DNA of 7,889 nt from Phenylobacterium sp. (GTDB lineage Bacteria; Pseudomonadota; Alphaproteobacteria; Caulobacterales; Caulobacteraceae): the NCBI GenBank assembly GCA_028698405.1, contig JAQVDF010000069.1:1-7889 (forward strand). Direction: 5' to 3'. A program made the position numbers and the translations under genes. Positions 7,807 through 7,889 of the stretch are shown here, piece by piece. How positions within the stretch are numbered: the first letter of the stretch is position 1; each line of letters starts with the position of its first letter. The notes beneath the pieces are model-generated. The model made no database searches. It worked only from the letters and a program-made list of their open reading frames with translations, and was not told where the DNA came from.

Positions 7807-7889
7807 TCAGTCGAAGAGGGCGGCCAGCGCTTCCGGCTCCGTCCCCTCCTTCAGCCGCCGCAGCTCGACATAGAGGACCGCCAGCCCGG
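7807..7889 (-). CDS. C-terminal end of a second, paralogous membrane protein (partial)
   Basis: Only the last 26 codons lie in the window, reading minus strand to the TGA at 7809-7807. The peptide ends YVELRRLKEGTEPEALAALFD. Aligned without gaps to the last 21 residues of the neighbouring minus-strand protein ([21 protein letters not shown]), 10 of 21 positions are identical, including Y, E, RRL, P, AA and FD. This supports a tandem duplication of one membrane protein family. The rest of the gene lies beyond the right edge; the function is unknown. Confidence 0.75.
   Translation of the reverse strand, partial: GLAVLYVELRRLKEGTEPEALAALFD

Overview
This GC-rich window (visually about 70% G+C, with a strongly G/C-biased third codon position) looks like chromosome from an alphaproteobacterium, most likely Caulobacteraceae (a Caulobacter-, Phenylobacterium- or Brevundimonas-like genome). 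I base this on codon use, the style of the acyl-CoA dehydrogenase and membrane proteins, and the gene order. It is inference; no rRNA or marker gene is present. I see no mobile element, CRISPR array, tRNA or rRNA.

Layout, left to right. (1) The 3' part of an acyl-CoA dehydrogenase gene runs in from the left edge and stops at 809. (2) A 110-base intergenic stretch holds two small inverted repeats and probably the promoter of the next block. (3) Six tightly packed plus-strand genes span 920-6996: a DUF4129 membrane protein, a DUF4350 membrane protein, a MoxR-type AAA+ ATPase, a DUF58 (VWA-like) membrane protein, a SpoIIM/DUF95-type multi-pass membrane protein, and an RDD-family membrane protein with a soluble C-terminal tail. 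Junctions are a 4-base GTGA overlap, a 14-base overlap, a 60-base gap, a 9-base gap and a second 4-base GTGA overlap, so this is almost certainly one operon with translational coupling. (4) On the minus strand, a multi-pass membrane protein gene (7775-6993) ends against the RDD gene, the two stop codons sharing the palindrome CTAG. (5) At the right edge, the last 26 codons of a second minus-strand gene can be read; its C-terminus is clearly related to that of its neighbour, indicating a tandem pair of paralogues.

How the genes may work together. The operon pairs one cytoplasmic AAA+ ATPase (MoxR) with a VWA-like DUF58 partner and four further membrane proteins. MoxR ATPases are known to act with VWA-domain proteins as chaperone-like remodelling machines, and similar MoxR/DUF58/DUF4350/SpoIIM/RDD neighbourhoods occur in other bacteria, but the cassette's biochemical role is, to my knowledge, not established. 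It is the best candidate here for an undescribed system: an ATPase-driven envelope or membrane-protein maturation complex. The flanking fatty-acid gene and the minus-strand membrane genes are probably unrelated neighbours.
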